DNA from: Novosphingobium mathurense
GTDB lineage: Bacteria; Pseudomonadota; Alphaproteobacteria; Sphingomonadales; Sphingomonadaceae
Reading direction: 5' to 3'
NCBI RefSeq assembly: GCF_900168325.1
Contig: NZ_FVZE01000001.1
Location: forward strand, 806,001 to 870,000
DNA length: 64,000 nucleotides
Part shown: positions 53,748-63,139 of the stretch, piece after piece
Numbering within the stretch: the first letter of the stretch is position 1
How the letters are laid out: every line of letters starts with the position of its first letter
Program-made: the position numbers and the translations under genes
Notes under the pieces: generated by a model
The model's database searches: none
What the model saw: only the letters and a program-made list of their open reading frames with translations
Told to the model about the DNA's origin: nothing

Positions 53748-55537
53748 GCCGCTGCCTGTTCATCGGAAGCGCGAGCCCGGCCCTGCTCGACGATGGCGAT
53801 GAAGGCACGGTCCATGTCGTCGGTTTCGCCGTTTCCGGCCTGCTCACGCACTTCGCGCGGCGTTCCCAGAGCCAGCAGGTGCCCGGCATCCTGTATGGCT
53901 ATACGGTCGCAATACTCCGCCTCTTCCATGAAGTGGGTTGTGACGATGATCGTCACGCCCTCATCGGAAAGCGCCGTGATCGTGCGCCAGAACGCGCGCC
54001 GCGCCAGCGGATCGATGCCGCTGGTCGGCTCGTCGAGGAAGAGAATGTCGGGCTCGTGGATCAGGCCGGTCGCCATCGCCAGGCGCTGCTTGTAGCCCAG
54101 CGGCAGCAGGCCGCAGGTCGCCGAAGCATCGAGATTGAACCGTTCGAGCGTTTCGCGCACGCGCCGGCGCAGCATCTTGCCGCGCAAACCATAGGCCCCG
54201 CCGAAGAATTCCAGGTTCTCTCGCACGCTAAGGTTCGAATAGAGCGAGAATTTTTGCGCAACATAACCGATGCGCGCGCGCGCAGCGGCGCGGGCGGTCC
54301 GCAAGTTGACGCCTGCAACATCGAGTTGTCCGCTGGTCGCCGGCAACAGTCCGCACAGCATCCGGAACGTGGTCGTCTTGCCCGCGCCATTGGGGCCCAG
54401 CAGCCCGAAGATCTCCCCTTTCACGACATCGAAAGACGTATTGGCGACAGCGGTGAAATCGCCGAACCGACGCACCAGATCGCGTACGCGGATCATGACT
54501 TCGCGCTCGCTCCCGCTGTCTTCACTGCCCACAGCCGGTGCAGCATTGGAGGCACCTGCGGTGAGTGGCGGCGGCTTGTGGCCTTCGCCGGACGTCTCGT
54601 GCTGGCGCAGCAGGAACATGAAGGCATCTTCCAGTTCCGCGGGACGAGGCTCGATCCGGGCGCCTCCGAGAAGCTCAGAGACCGATGCCGGCTCATGATC
54701 CTGAGCGCGGATGAGGCGCACTGCACCGCCACGCGGCACGGCATCGACGATGCAATCCCTTGCATCGATCAGGCGGGCCTGCAGGTTACGGGCCAGCATG
54801 CCATCCGCCGGTGTGGCGATATAGGTCAGTCCATCGGCCTTGCCGCGCAACTGCTCCGGTGTTCCCTCCGCCAGCAGGCGTCCCTTGTTGAGGACGAAAA
54901 TCTCGTCGCACCGCTCGGCTTCATCCATGTAGGCCGTGCTGACGATGACGCTGAGCCCTTCGTCCCCGATCAACTGCTCGAGGATCTGCCACAAGTCGCG
55001 CCGGGAAAGCGGATCGACGCCGACGCTCGGCTCATCGAGCAGGAGCAGTTCGGGCACCCGTACGAGGGTGCAGGCAAGTCCCAGCTTCTGCTTCATCCCG
55101 CCGGAAAGCTTGCCCGCCGGACGCTGGGTGAAGCGTGCCATGTCCGTCATTTCCAGCATCCGGGCGAAGCGCTCCTTGCGCTCGTCCAACGGAACACCGT
55201 GGAGGTCAGCATAGAGATCGAGGTTCTCCTGCACCGAGAGGTCCTCGTAGAGACCGAAACGCTGCGGCATGTAGCTGATGCGGTTCTGCACTTCCTGCGG
55301 ATCCCGGCGCACATCTACGCCCAAAACCGAAAGGGCACCTTCGTCCGGAGCCAGCAATCCGGCCATCATGCGCATCATCGTCGTCTTCCCGGCACCGTCC
55401 GGTCCGACGAAGGCGCTCAAGGTTCCGGGCCTAACCTTGAACGAAACCTCGTCGATAGCGTTGAAGGACGTGCCGTCTGGCGCGGTAAAAGTCTTGCGCA
55501 AACCTTCGCTGACGACGGTTGCGACGATTTCACTCAC
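53744..55537 (-). CDS. Duplicated ABC-transporter ATPase, YbhF-like
   Basis: A 597-residue protein holding two nucleotide-binding domains. The first has Walker A GPDGAGKTT, signature LSGGMKQKLG and Walker B LLLLDEPSVGVDP. The second has Walker A GPNGAGKTT, a degenerate signature PLGYKQRL and Walker B ILFLDEPTSGIDP. This tandem form is that of E. coli YbhF. The gene overlaps both its neighbours, the membrane-fusion gene and the permease. Confidence 0.94.
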   Translation of the reverse strand: MSEIVATVVSEGLRKTFTAPDGTSFNAIDEVSFKVRPGTLSAFVGPDGAGKTTMMRMMAGLLAPDEGALSVLGVDVRRDPQEVQNRISYMPQRFGLYEDLSVQENLDLYADLHGVPLDERKERFARMLEMTDMARFTQRPAGKLSGGMKQKLGLACTLVRVPELLLLDEPSVGVDPLSRRDLWQILEQLIGDEGLSVIVSTAYMDEAERCDEIFVLNKGRLLAEGTPEQLRGKADGLTYIATPADGMLARNLQARLIDARDCIVDAVPRGGAVRLIRAQDHEPASVSELLGGARIEPRPAELEDAFMFLLRQHETSGEGHKPPPLTAGASNAAPAVGSEDSGSEREVMIRVRDLVRRFGDFTAVANTSFDVVKGEIFGLLGPNGAGKTTTFRMLCGLLPATSGQLDVAGVNLRTARAAARARIGYVAQKFSLYSNLSVRENLEFFGGAYGLRGKMLRRRVRETLERFNLDASATCGLLPLGYKQRLAMATGLIHEPDILFLDEPTSGIDPLARRAFWRTITALSDEGVTIIVTTHFMEEAEYCDRIAIQDAGHLLALGTPREVREQAGNGETDDMDRAFIAIVEQGRARASDEQAAA

Positions 55538-56535
55538 CGCGCTTGGCCCGCCGCGATCCGCACTGTCACTGGCTGCCCCAGTCGCAGGCGGTTCTGCGCG
55601 TCGTCCACCCGCACACGCACTTCATAGACAAGGCTCGTGCGCAGCTCTTCGGATTCGACGGACTTGGGCGTGAATTCGGCAACCGACGAGATATAGCCGA
55701 CCTTGCCTGCAACCGGCTGGTCCGGAAAGCTGTCGCTCGTCACTTTCGCGGACTGACCCGGCTTGACGCGACCAAGATCTGCCTCGTCGATATAGACGCG
55801 AACCCATTTGGGACTGGTGAGCGCCAGTTCGTAGACCGGCCTTTGCGGCGATGCCATGTCCCCCACTTCGAGGAGACGCGTACGCACGACTGCATTTTCC
55901 GGCGCACGCAATTCGCCCTGCGCGATCTGGTGATCGAGCAAGGCCAGTTGCGCCTGGGCCCCCTTCAACTGGGCCTGCGCAGCGGCGACGTCTTCCGCCC
56001 TCGGCCCCTGTTCGGCCAGTCGAAGCGCTTCCCTCTGTTCATTGGCGCGAGCCGCGGTAACCTTCGCCGCGTTGCGGGCGCTGTCGATCTCCTGCCGACT
56101 GACGCCGCGACCGTCGGTCCTGTCGGAAATCGCTTCCATCCGCGCCAGATCGTCGCCCGCGCGCTTGGCGTCGGCCATCGCCGCGGCAAGCCGTTCGCGA
56201 GCCTGCCGGATTTCCTCGGGCCGTGATCCGTTGCGCATGCGCAGCAGGTTCTGCTGGCTGGCCGACACCTGCGCGCGGGCCTGCTCTGCCTGCAATGACA
56301 GGGTTGTCGTATCGAGCCGAGCCAGAACCGTCCCGGCCGTGACCGCATAGCCCTCATCGACATTCAACTGCTCGACCCGGCCGTTGCCTTCGAAGGCAAG
56401 TGAGACCTGGCGAATATCGACATTGCCATGGAGGACGAGACCGTCGCCATCGGCACTTTGGCGCCCTTGGGAAACCCAGTACCCAAAGGCGATTACCACG
56501 ATGAGTCCGATGATTGCGGCAGCGATCTTATTCAT
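55534..56535 (-). CDS. Membrane-fusion (HlyD-type) protein, YbhG-like
   Basis: A 333-residue periplasmic adaptor. An N-terminal membrane anchor (AAAIIGLIVVIAFGYWVSQ) is followed by a barrel-sandwich segment (LVLHGNVDIRQVSLAFEGNGRV), a long helical hairpin (about residues 75-215) and a beta-barrel end. It joins the ABC complex to the outer-membrane channel. It is the first gene of the exporter operon, divergent from the CecR-like regulator. Confidence 0.93.
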   Translation of the reverse strand: MNKIAAAIIGLIVVIAFGYWVSQGRQSADGDGLVLHGNVDIRQVSLAFEGNGRVEQLNVDEGYAVTAGTVLARLDTTTLSLQAEQARAQVSASQQNLLRMRNGSRPEEIRQARERLAAAMADAKRAGDDLARMEAISDRTDGRGVSRQEIDSARNAAKVTAARANEQREALRLAEQGPRAEDVAAAQAQLKGAQAQLALLDHQIAQGELRAPENAVVRTRLLEVGDMASPQRPVYELALTSPKWVRVYIDEADLGRVKPGQSAKVTSDSFPDQPVAGKVGYISSVAEFTPKSVESEELRTSLVYEVRVRVDDAQNRLRLGQPVTVRIAAGQAR

Positions 56536-56618
56536 GCGGGCTTCCGATTTCGGTCCGGGGTGTCTGGCATCGCGGTCCTACCATCCATCATGCGGCTTCG
56601 CGATGGCAGCGCCTTAAC

Positions 56619-56633
56619 TTAAATTGAATTTAA
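56619..56633. promoter_or_regulatory. Palindrome TTAAAT-TGA-ATTTAA, likely regulator operator
   Basis: A perfect 6-bp inverted repeat with a 3-base centre in the 126-base gap between the exporter operon and the TetR-type gene, continued by a partial repeat (TTTAAATTGAA). TetR-type regulators usually bind such sites to control both directions. Confidence 0.55.
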
Positions 56634-56661
56634 ATTGAAGAATAGCTATTGTCCAGCCTCG

Positions 56662-57360
56662 ATGAGCCAGAAGAAGCGAACCGACCGGAACGATGAAGAA
56701 GCCCCGCAGCGCACCACGCGTGGCGACGGGGCAAGAACCCGCGCGCGGATCATCGATAGCGCCGGACGACTGATCGGTGCCAACGGTTTTGCCGAAACCA
56801 CCAGCAAAGCGATCGCTGCCGATGCGGGCGTCGATCTTGCCTCGATCAACTACCACTTCGGCAGCCGCGACGGCCTCTATAAGGCGGTACTGGTCGAAGC
56901 GCATCGGCGCTTCATCACGCTCGACGAACTGCAGGCCATCGCGACTGGAGACGGGCTCCCGCAAGACAAGCTGCGGCGAATCCTCGACAGGCTGGTGACG
57001 CGCGCCCTCGCCCCAAAGGAGTGGAACGGCAACGTCCTCGCCCGGGAACTGCTCTCCCCCGGTTCGCATATCGAGGTTCTGTTCGAGCAGGAAATCGGCC
57101 CCAAGTTCCGCGCCCTGTCTACGGTCCTGAGCGAAATCAGCGACATCCCCGTAGGAGACCCCGCGCTTGTGCGCTGTGCTGTCAGCGTCGGCGCCCCTTG
57201 CGCCATGATCTTCGTCGCCCGCCGCAACGACAATCCCCTGTCCCGCCGGATCGAGGACATGGGCAAGGACGAACTTGTCGATCACCTCCTGAGCTTTGCC
57301 CTCGGCGGGCTGCAGGCGATCGGTCGCGACTTCTCGGCGGCTGTATCAGGATCAAACTGA
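56662..57360 (+). CDS. cecR: TetR-family regulator, CecR-like
   Basis: A 232-residue repressor. The ATG at 56662 (MSQKKRTD) is chosen over a TTG upstream. The HTH lies near residues 45-70 (TTSKAIAADAGVDLASINYHFGSRDGLY). The C-terminal domain resembles that of CecR/YbiH (ELLSPGSHIEVLFEQEIGPK). In E. coli, CecR lies next to and controls ybhGFSR; the same layout here, a divergent regulator and YbhGFSR-type genes, supports the name. Confidence 0.85.
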   Translation: MSQKKRTDRNDEEAPQRTTRGDGARTRARIIDSAGRLIGANGFAETTSKAIAADAGVDLASINYHFGSRDGLYKAVLVEAHRRFITLDELQAIATGDGLPQDKLRRILDRLVTRALAPKEWNGNVLARELLSPGSHIEVLFEQEIGPKFRALSTVLSEISDIPVGDPALVRCAVSVGAPCAMIFVARRNDNPLSRRIEDMGKDELVDHLLSFALGGLQAIGRDFSAAVSGSN

Positions 57361-57417
57361 AGCAAGGTCTAGCAAGTCCGCTTGGGATTCGCCGCGCCTC
57401 CTGCTAGGCGCGCGGCC

Positions 57418-59301
57418 ATGTTGACGATCCGCGAACTGACCGTGCGCCTTGGTGGGCGCACCATCCTTGACCAAGCCACCGCCACCATTCCCAATGGCGG
57501 CAAAGTGGGCCTGATCGGCCGCAACGGCGCCGGCAAGTCGACTCTGGTCAAGGCAATCATCGGTGAGATCGAGCCAGACGGCGGCGCTGCCGAAATGCCG
57601 CGCCGCGCGCGCCTGGGCTATATCGCGCAGGAAGCACCGAGCGGCACCCGAACGCCCTTCGAAGCCGTGCTGGAAGCCGACGTCGAGCGCACCGAGCTGC
57701 TCGCCGAATCCGAGACCTGCACCGATCCGCACCGGCTGGGCGACGTGCACGAGCGGTTGATCGCCATAGACGCCTACAGCGCACCGGCCCGTGCCGCGCG
57801 CATCCTCGTCGGCCTCGGCTTCGACGAGGATATGCAGTCGCGTCAGCTCGACAGCTTCTCGGGCGGCTGGAAGATGCGCGTGGCGCTGGCCGCACTGCTG
57901 TTCTCGGCACCGGACGTGTTGCTGCTCGACGAGCCTTCCAACCACCTCGACCTCGAAGCGACGCTCTGGCTGGAAAGCTTCCTGCAAAGCTATCCGGGCA
58001 CGCTCGTCATCATCAGCCACGAGCGCGACCTGCTCAACACCGTGGTCGATCACATCCTGCACCTGCAGCAAGGCAAGCTCACACTCTATCCCGGCACCTA
58101 CGACAGCTTCGAGCGCATCCGCGCCGAACGCGTCGCGCAGGCCGAGGCCGCGCGGGCCAATCAGGAAGCGCAGCGCAAGAAGCTGGCCGACTATGTTGCA
58201 CGCAACAGCGCCCGCGCATCTACCGCCAAGCAGGCGCAGTCGCGCGCCAAGATGCTGGCCAAGATGCAGCCCATCGCGGCGATGAGCGAAGACCCCTCGC
58301 TCAGCTTCGACTTCCCGAGCCCGGATGAACTGCGCCCGCCGCTGGTCACGCTCGATCTCGCTGCCGTCGGCTATACGCCGGGCGAACCGGTCCTGAAGCG
58401 ACTGAACCTGCGGATCGATCCGGAAGACCGCATTGCCCTGCTCGGCCGCAACGGCAACGGCAAGACGACGCTCGCGCGCCTGCTCGCGCGACAGCTGGAA
58501 CCGATGGAAGGCGATATCACCTTCTCGGGCAAGATCCGCATCGGCTACTTCACCCAGTATCAGGTCGAGGAACTGCCGAGCGGTTCCACCCCGCTCGAGC
58601 TGATGACCCGCGCCATGGCCGACAAGCCGCCGCTGGCCGTGCGCAACCAGCTCGGCCGTTTCGGCTTCTCCGGCGAGCGGGCGACGGCGGAAACGCATAC
58701 CCTGTCCGGCGGTGAGCGCGCGCGCCTGGCTCTCGCCCTGGTGACCCGCGATGCGCCGCACCTGCTGATCCTCGACGAACCGACCAACCACCTCGACGTC
58801 GATGCGCGCGAGGCGCTCGTACAGGCGCTCAATGCCTTCGAGGGCGCGGTCATCCTCGTCAGCCACGACCGTCACATGGTCGAACTGGCCGCCGACCGGC
58901 TCGTGCTGGTCGATCAGGGCAGCGCCAGGCCCTACGATGGATCGATGGAGGACTACATCGACTTCGTCCTCGGGCGGAACCAGCCCAAGGCGGAAGACAG
59001 GCCCGGAGTCCAGGAAGCAAAGCCCCAACGCAAGGCGGGTGCCATCGCCCGTGAGGAACTCAAGGCCGCGCGCCGCAAGGTGTCTGAGGCCGAAACGCGC
59101 ATGTCGCGACTGCAAAAGCAGCTGGACGAACTCGACAATGCCCTCGTCGATCCGGCCAAGGCCAAGGGGGAACTGGCGCGCCTGGGCATTGGCGAGATCG
59201 GCAAGCGCCGCACCGCGACTGCCGAAGAGCTCGAAGAAGCCGAAATGGCGTGGCTGGAGGCCAGCGAAACACTGGAATCGGTCATGGGAGGTGCAGCATG
59301 A
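57418..59301 (+). CDS. ABC-F family ATPase, YheS/Uup-type
   Basis: A 627-residue soluble protein with two ATPase domains: Walker A GRNGAGKST and GRNGNGKTT, signatures FSGGWKMRV and LSGGERARL, Walker B LLLLDEPSNHLD and LILDEPTNHLD. An ABC-F linker (about residues 225-290) sits between them, and a C-terminal coiled coil (about 540-627) follows. ABC-F proteins act on ribosomes, easing stalls or gating initiation. The ATG at 57418 fits the family. Its stop overlaps the next gene (ATGA). Confidence 0.92.
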   Translation: MLTIRELTVRLGGRTILDQATATIPNGGKVGLIGRNGAGKSTLVKAIIGEIEPDGGAAEMPRRARLGYIAQEAPSGTRTPFEAVLEADVERTELLAESETCTDPHRLGDVHERLIAIDAYSAPARAARILVGLGFDEDMQSRQLDSFSGGWKMRVALAALLFSAPDVLLLDEPSNHLDLEATLWLESFLQSYPGTLVIISHERDLLNTVVDHILHLQQGKLTLYPGTYDSFERIRAERVAQAEAARANQEAQRKKLADYVARNSARASTAKQAQSRAKMLAKMQPIAAMSEDPSLSFDFPSPDELRPPLVTLDLAAVGYTPGEPVLKRLNLRIDPEDRIALLGRNGNGKTTLARLLARQLEPMEGDITFSGKIRIGYFTQYQVEELPSGSTPLELMTRAMADKPPLAVRNQLGRFGFSGERATAETHTLSGGERARLALALVTRDAPHLLILDEPTNHLDVDAREALVQALNAFEGAVILVSHDRHMVELAADRLVLVDQGSARPYDGSMEDYIDFVLGRNQPKAEDRPGVQEAKPQRKAGAIAREELKAARRKVSEAETRMSRLQKQLDELDNALVDPAKAKGELARLGIGEIGKRRTATAEELEEAEMAWLEASETLESVMGGAA

Positions 59302-59768
59302 GCGTCGCGTTCCGCCGCGAGAGCGACGAGGAACATCTCGAGCCCAAGTTCGAAGTGCCGATCCCGCCCGGGCCGAACCTCGTCACCGCGCAGGGCCTCG
59401 TGCGGATCCGTGCCCGCATTGCCGAGTTGGAGAGCGAGTTACCGACGCTGACCGAGGACGCCGACCGAAACTCGGCCAAGCGCGACTTGCGTTACTGGCG
59501 CGCCCGGCTGGCGACCGCACAGGTCCAGCCCGCTCCGACTGGCGAACTGGTCGCTTTCGGCTGCCAGGTGCGCTTCGTGCTGGCCGGCAAGCACCGCACG
59601 ATCGAGATCGTCGGACACGACGAGGCCGAACCGGCCCGGGACCGGCTGGCTTTCACAGCGCCCCTCGCCCGCGCGATGATGGATGCGCAAGTCGGTGAAT
59701 TCGTCGATTTCAATGGAAAGGAAGAGGCCATCGAGATCGTCTCGATAGCGCCCCTCAACGCGGAATAA
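59298..59768 (+). CDS. GreA/GreB-type transcription elongation factor
   Basis: A 156-residue protein. The N-terminal part is a helical hairpin (VRIRARIAELESELPTL...AKRDLRYWRARL, residues about 35-72) with acidic residues at its tip (TEDADRN), and the C-terminal FKBP-like domain includes GHDEAEPARDRLAFTAPLARAMM. Gre factors enter the secondary channel of RNA polymerase to trigger transcript cleavage. It begins with an N-terminal extension of about 25 residues. It overlaps the ABC-F gene and is likely co-translated. Confidence 0.85.
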   Translation: MSVAFRRESDEEHLEPKFEVPIPPGPNLVTAQGLVRIRARIAELESELPTLTEDADRNSAKRDLRYWRARLATAQVQPAPTGELVAFGCQVRFVLAGKHRTIEIVGHDEAEPARDRLAFTAPLARAMMDAQVGEFVDFNGKEEAIEIVSIAPLNAE

Positions 59769-59783
59769 CCCTCTGGGGAGACG

Positions 59784-61559
59784 TCAGTCTCCCCGGCGAT
59801 CCTTGCGCGGCTTCTTGCCGAACTGGCCGGGGCCGCCGGCCTTGTGTCCCGTCGGACGCGGCTGGTAGCGCTTGCCTTCACCGCGCGGCGGACCGCCCTC
59901 GCCTCGCGGGTGGCGGCGCGGAGCACCTTCTTCGCGACGACGTCCCTTGGCGACATCGCGCGGGGTATCGGGAGCCAGCTCGATCAGCACACCGCTTTCG
60001 TCATCAGCACCTTCACGCGCCGTGCGTGCCACGGACTTGGAGAACTGGTCTGCCTGTTCGCTGGGGATCTGGAAGTAGGTCTCATTGGCGGAAATGCGGA
60101 TCGCGCCCACGGCATTGCGGGTCACATGACCGCGGCGGCAGAGCAACGGCAGGATCCAGCGCGGGTCGGCGTTCTGGCGCTTGCCGATATCCATGCGGAA
60201 CCACACCACATCATCGAAGCCGGGGCGCTGGCGCTTCTGCTGCGCGTCCGCCGATGAACCGATGAGCTCCTCAGGCTGCGGCATACGCTCGCGGAAGCTG
60301 CGAACCAGGGCGGCTGCAAGCTCTTCCGCGCTCGTCTTGGCCAGCAGGTCCTTGGCGATCTCGCGATCCTCCTCGTCGAACTCCACCGGCTGCATGATCT
60401 GCTCGATCAGGCGCTCACGGTCGTTACGGCGGATTTGCTCGGGCGTGGGTGCTTCGATCCATTCCGCCTGCACGCGCGCACCGCGAAGCATGGTTTCGAC
60501 GCGGCGACGGCGCGGGAACGGCACGACGATGACGGCCGTGCCCTTCTTGCCAGCGCGGCCGGTGCGGCCCGAGCGGTGCTGCAGTGTCTCGGCATCGCGC
60601 GGAATTTCCACGTGAATGACGAGGCTAAGCGAAGGAAGATCGATGCCACGCGCAGCAACGTCGGTGGCAACGCACACGCGCGCCCGACGATCGCGCAGGG
60701 CCTGCAGCGCGTTGTTGCGCTCATTCTGCGAATGCTCGCCGGACAGCGCCACGGCCGAAAAGCCGCGCTCGGTCAGCGTCGCATGCAGGTGCCGCACGTT
60801 ATCGCGCGTGGCGCAGAACAGGATGGCGGTTTCCGCTTCGTGCAGGCGCAGCAGGTTGACCACTACGCGCTCGATGTCGGCCGGCGCGACGGTCACGGCC
60901 TGATAGGAAATGTCGCCGTGGCCGCGCGATTCGCTCATCGTCGAAATGCGCAGCGAATTCTGCTGGTAGCGACGGGCCAGCGCCTCGATCGGCTTGGGCA
61001 TCGTCGCCGAGAAAAGCAGCGTGCGACGGTTCTTTGCCGTGGCATCGAGGATTTCCTCGAGATCTTCGCGAAAGCCCATGTCGAGCATCTCGTCGGCTTC
61101 GTCGAGGATCGCGACACGCAGTTGCTCGAGGTCGAGCTTGCCGCGTTCGAGGTGATCGCGCAGACGCCCGGGCGTGCCGACGACGATAGTGGCGCCGTGC
61201 TCAAGCTGCTTGCGTTCACGAACCGGGTCCATGCCGCCCACGCAGGTCACGATACGTGCGCCGGTGCGGGCATAGAGCCAGGTCAACTCGCGGCTGACCT
61301 GCAAGGCAAGCTCGCGGGTCGGGGCAATGACCAATGCCAGCGGCGCGCCGGGGGATGTAATCCCCTCGCCCGCCAGAAGTTCGTCCGCCATGGCCAGGCC
61401 AAAGGCGACGGTCTTGCCGGAACCGGTCTGCGCGGAGACGACGAGGTCTCGTCCTTGCGCCTCGGCCTCGACGACAGCCGACTGAACTGCGGTCAGCGAC
61501 TCGTAGCCATGCGCTTCAAGCGCCTCTGCCAGCGGCTGGGGAACCCGGGTAAATGTCAT
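59784..61559 (-). CDS. deaD: DEAD-box RNA helicase with DbpA-type RNA-binding domain
   Basis: A 591-residue helicase. The motifs are complete: Q motif region (LTAVQSAVV), Walker A AQTGSGKT, PTREL, DEAD, SAT, and HRSGRTGRAG in motif VI. A DbpA-like C-terminal RNA-binding domain (VWFRMDIGKRQNADPRWILPLLCRRG, about residues 455-530) and a basic Gly, Arg and Pro-rich tail follow. I choose the ATG at 61559 because the domain begins immediately; upstream sequence looks like leader. DeaD/CsdA-type enzymes assist ribosome assembly and cold growth. Confidence 0.92.
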   Translation of the reverse strand: MTFTRVPQPLAEALEAHGYESLTAVQSAVVEAEAQGRDLVVSAQTGSGKTVAFGLAMADELLAGEGITSPGAPLALVIAPTRELALQVSRELTWLYARTGARIVTCVGGMDPVRERKQLEHGATIVVGTPGRLRDHLERGKLDLEQLRVAILDEADEMLDMGFREDLEEILDATAKNRRTLLFSATMPKPIEALARRYQQNSLRISTMSESRGHGDISYQAVTVAPADIERVVVNLLRLHEAETAILFCATRDNVRHLHATLTERGFSAVALSGEHSQNERNNALQALRDRRARVCVATDVAARGIDLPSLSLVIHVEIPRDAETLQHRSGRTGRAGKKGTAVIVVPFPRRRRVETMLRGARVQAEWIEAPTPEQIRRNDRERLIEQIMQPVEFDEEDREIAKDLLAKTSAEELAAALVRSFRERMPQPEELIGSSADAQQKRQRPGFDDVVWFRMDIGKRQNADPRWILPLLCRRGHVTRNAVGAIRISANETYFQIPSEQADQFSKSVARTAREGADDESGVLIELAPDTPRDVAKGRRREEGAPRRHPRGEGGPPRGEGKRYQPRPTGHKAGGPGQFGKKPRKDRRGD

Positions 61560-61741
61560 AGAAATACAATATCCTGCCGCAAATGCGGCCTGGCTGAGAA
61601 GGGATGACGGGATGCACGGCTCATAGGCCGGAATTTGCCTCCCCATAGAGGCATTCGGCAAAATATGCGCGGTTCATTTTTGACAAGGTGTAATTAGTTT
61701 TACGCGAACGCGATAAATTCCGGTGCAAACGGCTCTGCGCG
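61560..61741 (-). promoter_or_regulatory. Long structured leader of the helicase gene
   Basis: About 130 bases before the helicase start hold two hairpins on the minus strand: GCCGCA/TGCGGC (61575-61588) and TGCCTC/GAGGCA (near 61640-61657). A possible promoter (TTGTCA near 61684 followed by TATTTT) points left. A long leader is typical of cold- and self-regulated helicase genes. Confidence 0.4.
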
Positions 61742-63139
61742 CTACTCCCAGCCGCCGCCCAGGGCGAGGAAAATGGCGATCTGATCGTCGACCAGTCCGG
61801 CCTGTGCATTGGCGTAATTCGCTTCTGCCTCCGCCAGCGAGCGCTGCGAATCGAGCAAGGTCAGGAAATCGCTGCGTCCGAAGCGGAACAGCTTGCCGGC
61901 CTGTTGTGCCGAAAGTGCGGCACTTTCACGCGCCCGGCCCAAAGCCGCAGTCGTGTCGCGATCGCGTGCATAAACCTCGAGCGCGGTTTCGGTCTCGCGC
62001 AGAGCGGACAGCACGGTCGAATCGAAGCCCGCGATATCGGCTTCCACTTGCGCGTTGGCCTGGTCGATCGCGGCGCGCACCACCGGGCGATTGGGAAACG
62101 ACCAGCTGATCAATGGACCGAGGCTGAATCCGAATGAGGTCGGGCCGCCGATATCCTTGAGCGGGCCGGAAACCCCAAGCGAACCGCCAAGGCTGACCTG
62201 CGGATAGAGGTCTGCCGTTGCCACACCGATGCGCGCCGTATCGGCGGCCATGGTGCGTTCGGCCTGGCGAATATCGGGACGCCGCCGGATCAACGCCGCG
62301 CCATCTCCCACCGGCATTGCCTTCGCGAGCGCGGGAAGTGTGTCGCACTGCTCGACTTCGCTCGGGTATTCGCTGGGCGGGCGTCCCAGCAATGTGGCAA
62401 GCAGATAAAGCGCGCTGCGGCGCTGCGCCATGAAACCCGGCAATTTCGCTTCGCTGGCATCGACTTGCGCCTGCGCCCGGCTGACATCGAAGGCCGTGCC
62501 GCGACCGCCCTTTTCCAGCCGACGGGTGGCATCGAGGGTCTGGCGCTGCAGGGCGACGATGCGCTTCGTCGCCGCGAGACGGAAATTCGCGCCGCAAACG
62601 TCTGCGTAGGCCTTGGCCGTCGTGGCCGCGACGCTGACGCGCACGGCATCGCGGGCTGCGGCCACCGCATCGCGGTCGGCCTCACTGGCCTCGATGGCAC
62701 GGGCAATCTTGCCGCGCAGGTCGAGCGGCAGGGCGAGCGCAATGCCCGCATCGTAATCGACCACGCCGGGGAGCGAGTAGCCGGTCGAAGATGGCCGCGC
62801 GAGACTGGCGCCGCCGGAGATCCGGGTGCTGAGAGTGCGGTTGGCGGCGGTTCCGCGAATGACGGCTTCGGCCCGCTTCAGGTTGGCATCGGCAGCGCGC
62901 AAGTCGGCATTGGCGGTCAGGGCTTGCTCGACCAGGCCATCTAGAACCGGGTCGTCATAGAGGCGCCACCAGCGTTCGGGCAGCGACTGCTGGGAAAAGG
63001 CGGCGTCGCTCGCCGAAACGAAAGCGCCATTGGCACTGTCGCTCGTCGCGACCGAATTGGACGGCGGCGCGTAATCGGGACCGGCCGTGGCGCAACCGGC
63101 AAGCAGCAGCGCAGCAGCGATGGGCAGGCACTTGCGCAT
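61742..63139 (-). CDS. Outer-membrane efflux channel lipoprotein, NodT family
   Basis: A 465-residue protein with a lipobox signal (LPIAAALLLAGC, then ATAGPDYAPP) and two OEP repeats (LRAADANLKRAEAVIRG; RPDIRQAERTMAADTARIGVATADLYPQVSLGGSLG). The ATG at 63139 overlaps the stop of the membrane-fusion gene (TGATG), so it is the outer-membrane partner of that pump. Confidence 0.92.
   Translation of the reverse strand: MRKCLPIAAALLLAGCATAGPDYAPPSNSVATSDSANGAFVSASDAAFSQQSLPERWWRLYDDPVLDGLVEQALTANADLRAADANLKRAEAVIRGTAANRTLSTRISGGASLARPSSTGYSLPGVVDYDAGIALALPLDLRGKIARAIEASEADRDAVAAARDAVRVSVAATTAKAYADVCGANFRLAATKRIVALQRQTLDATRRLEKGGRGTAFDVSRAQAQVDASEAKLPGFMAQRRSALYLLATLLGRPPSEYPSEVEQCDTLPALAKAMPVGDGAALIRRRPDIRQAERTMAADTARIGVATADLYPQVSLGGSLGVSGPLKDIGGPTSFGFSLGPLISWSFPNRPVVRAAIDQANAQVEADIAGFDSTVLSALRETETALEVYARDRDTTAALGRARESAALSAQQAGKLFRFGRSDFLTLLDSQRSLAEAEANYANAQAGLVDDQIAIFLALGGGWE

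Noticed and set aside
53879-55627. A 582-codon frame antisense to the YbhF-like ATPase
   Set aside because: Shadow of a gene with intact Walker motifs; no motif of its own.
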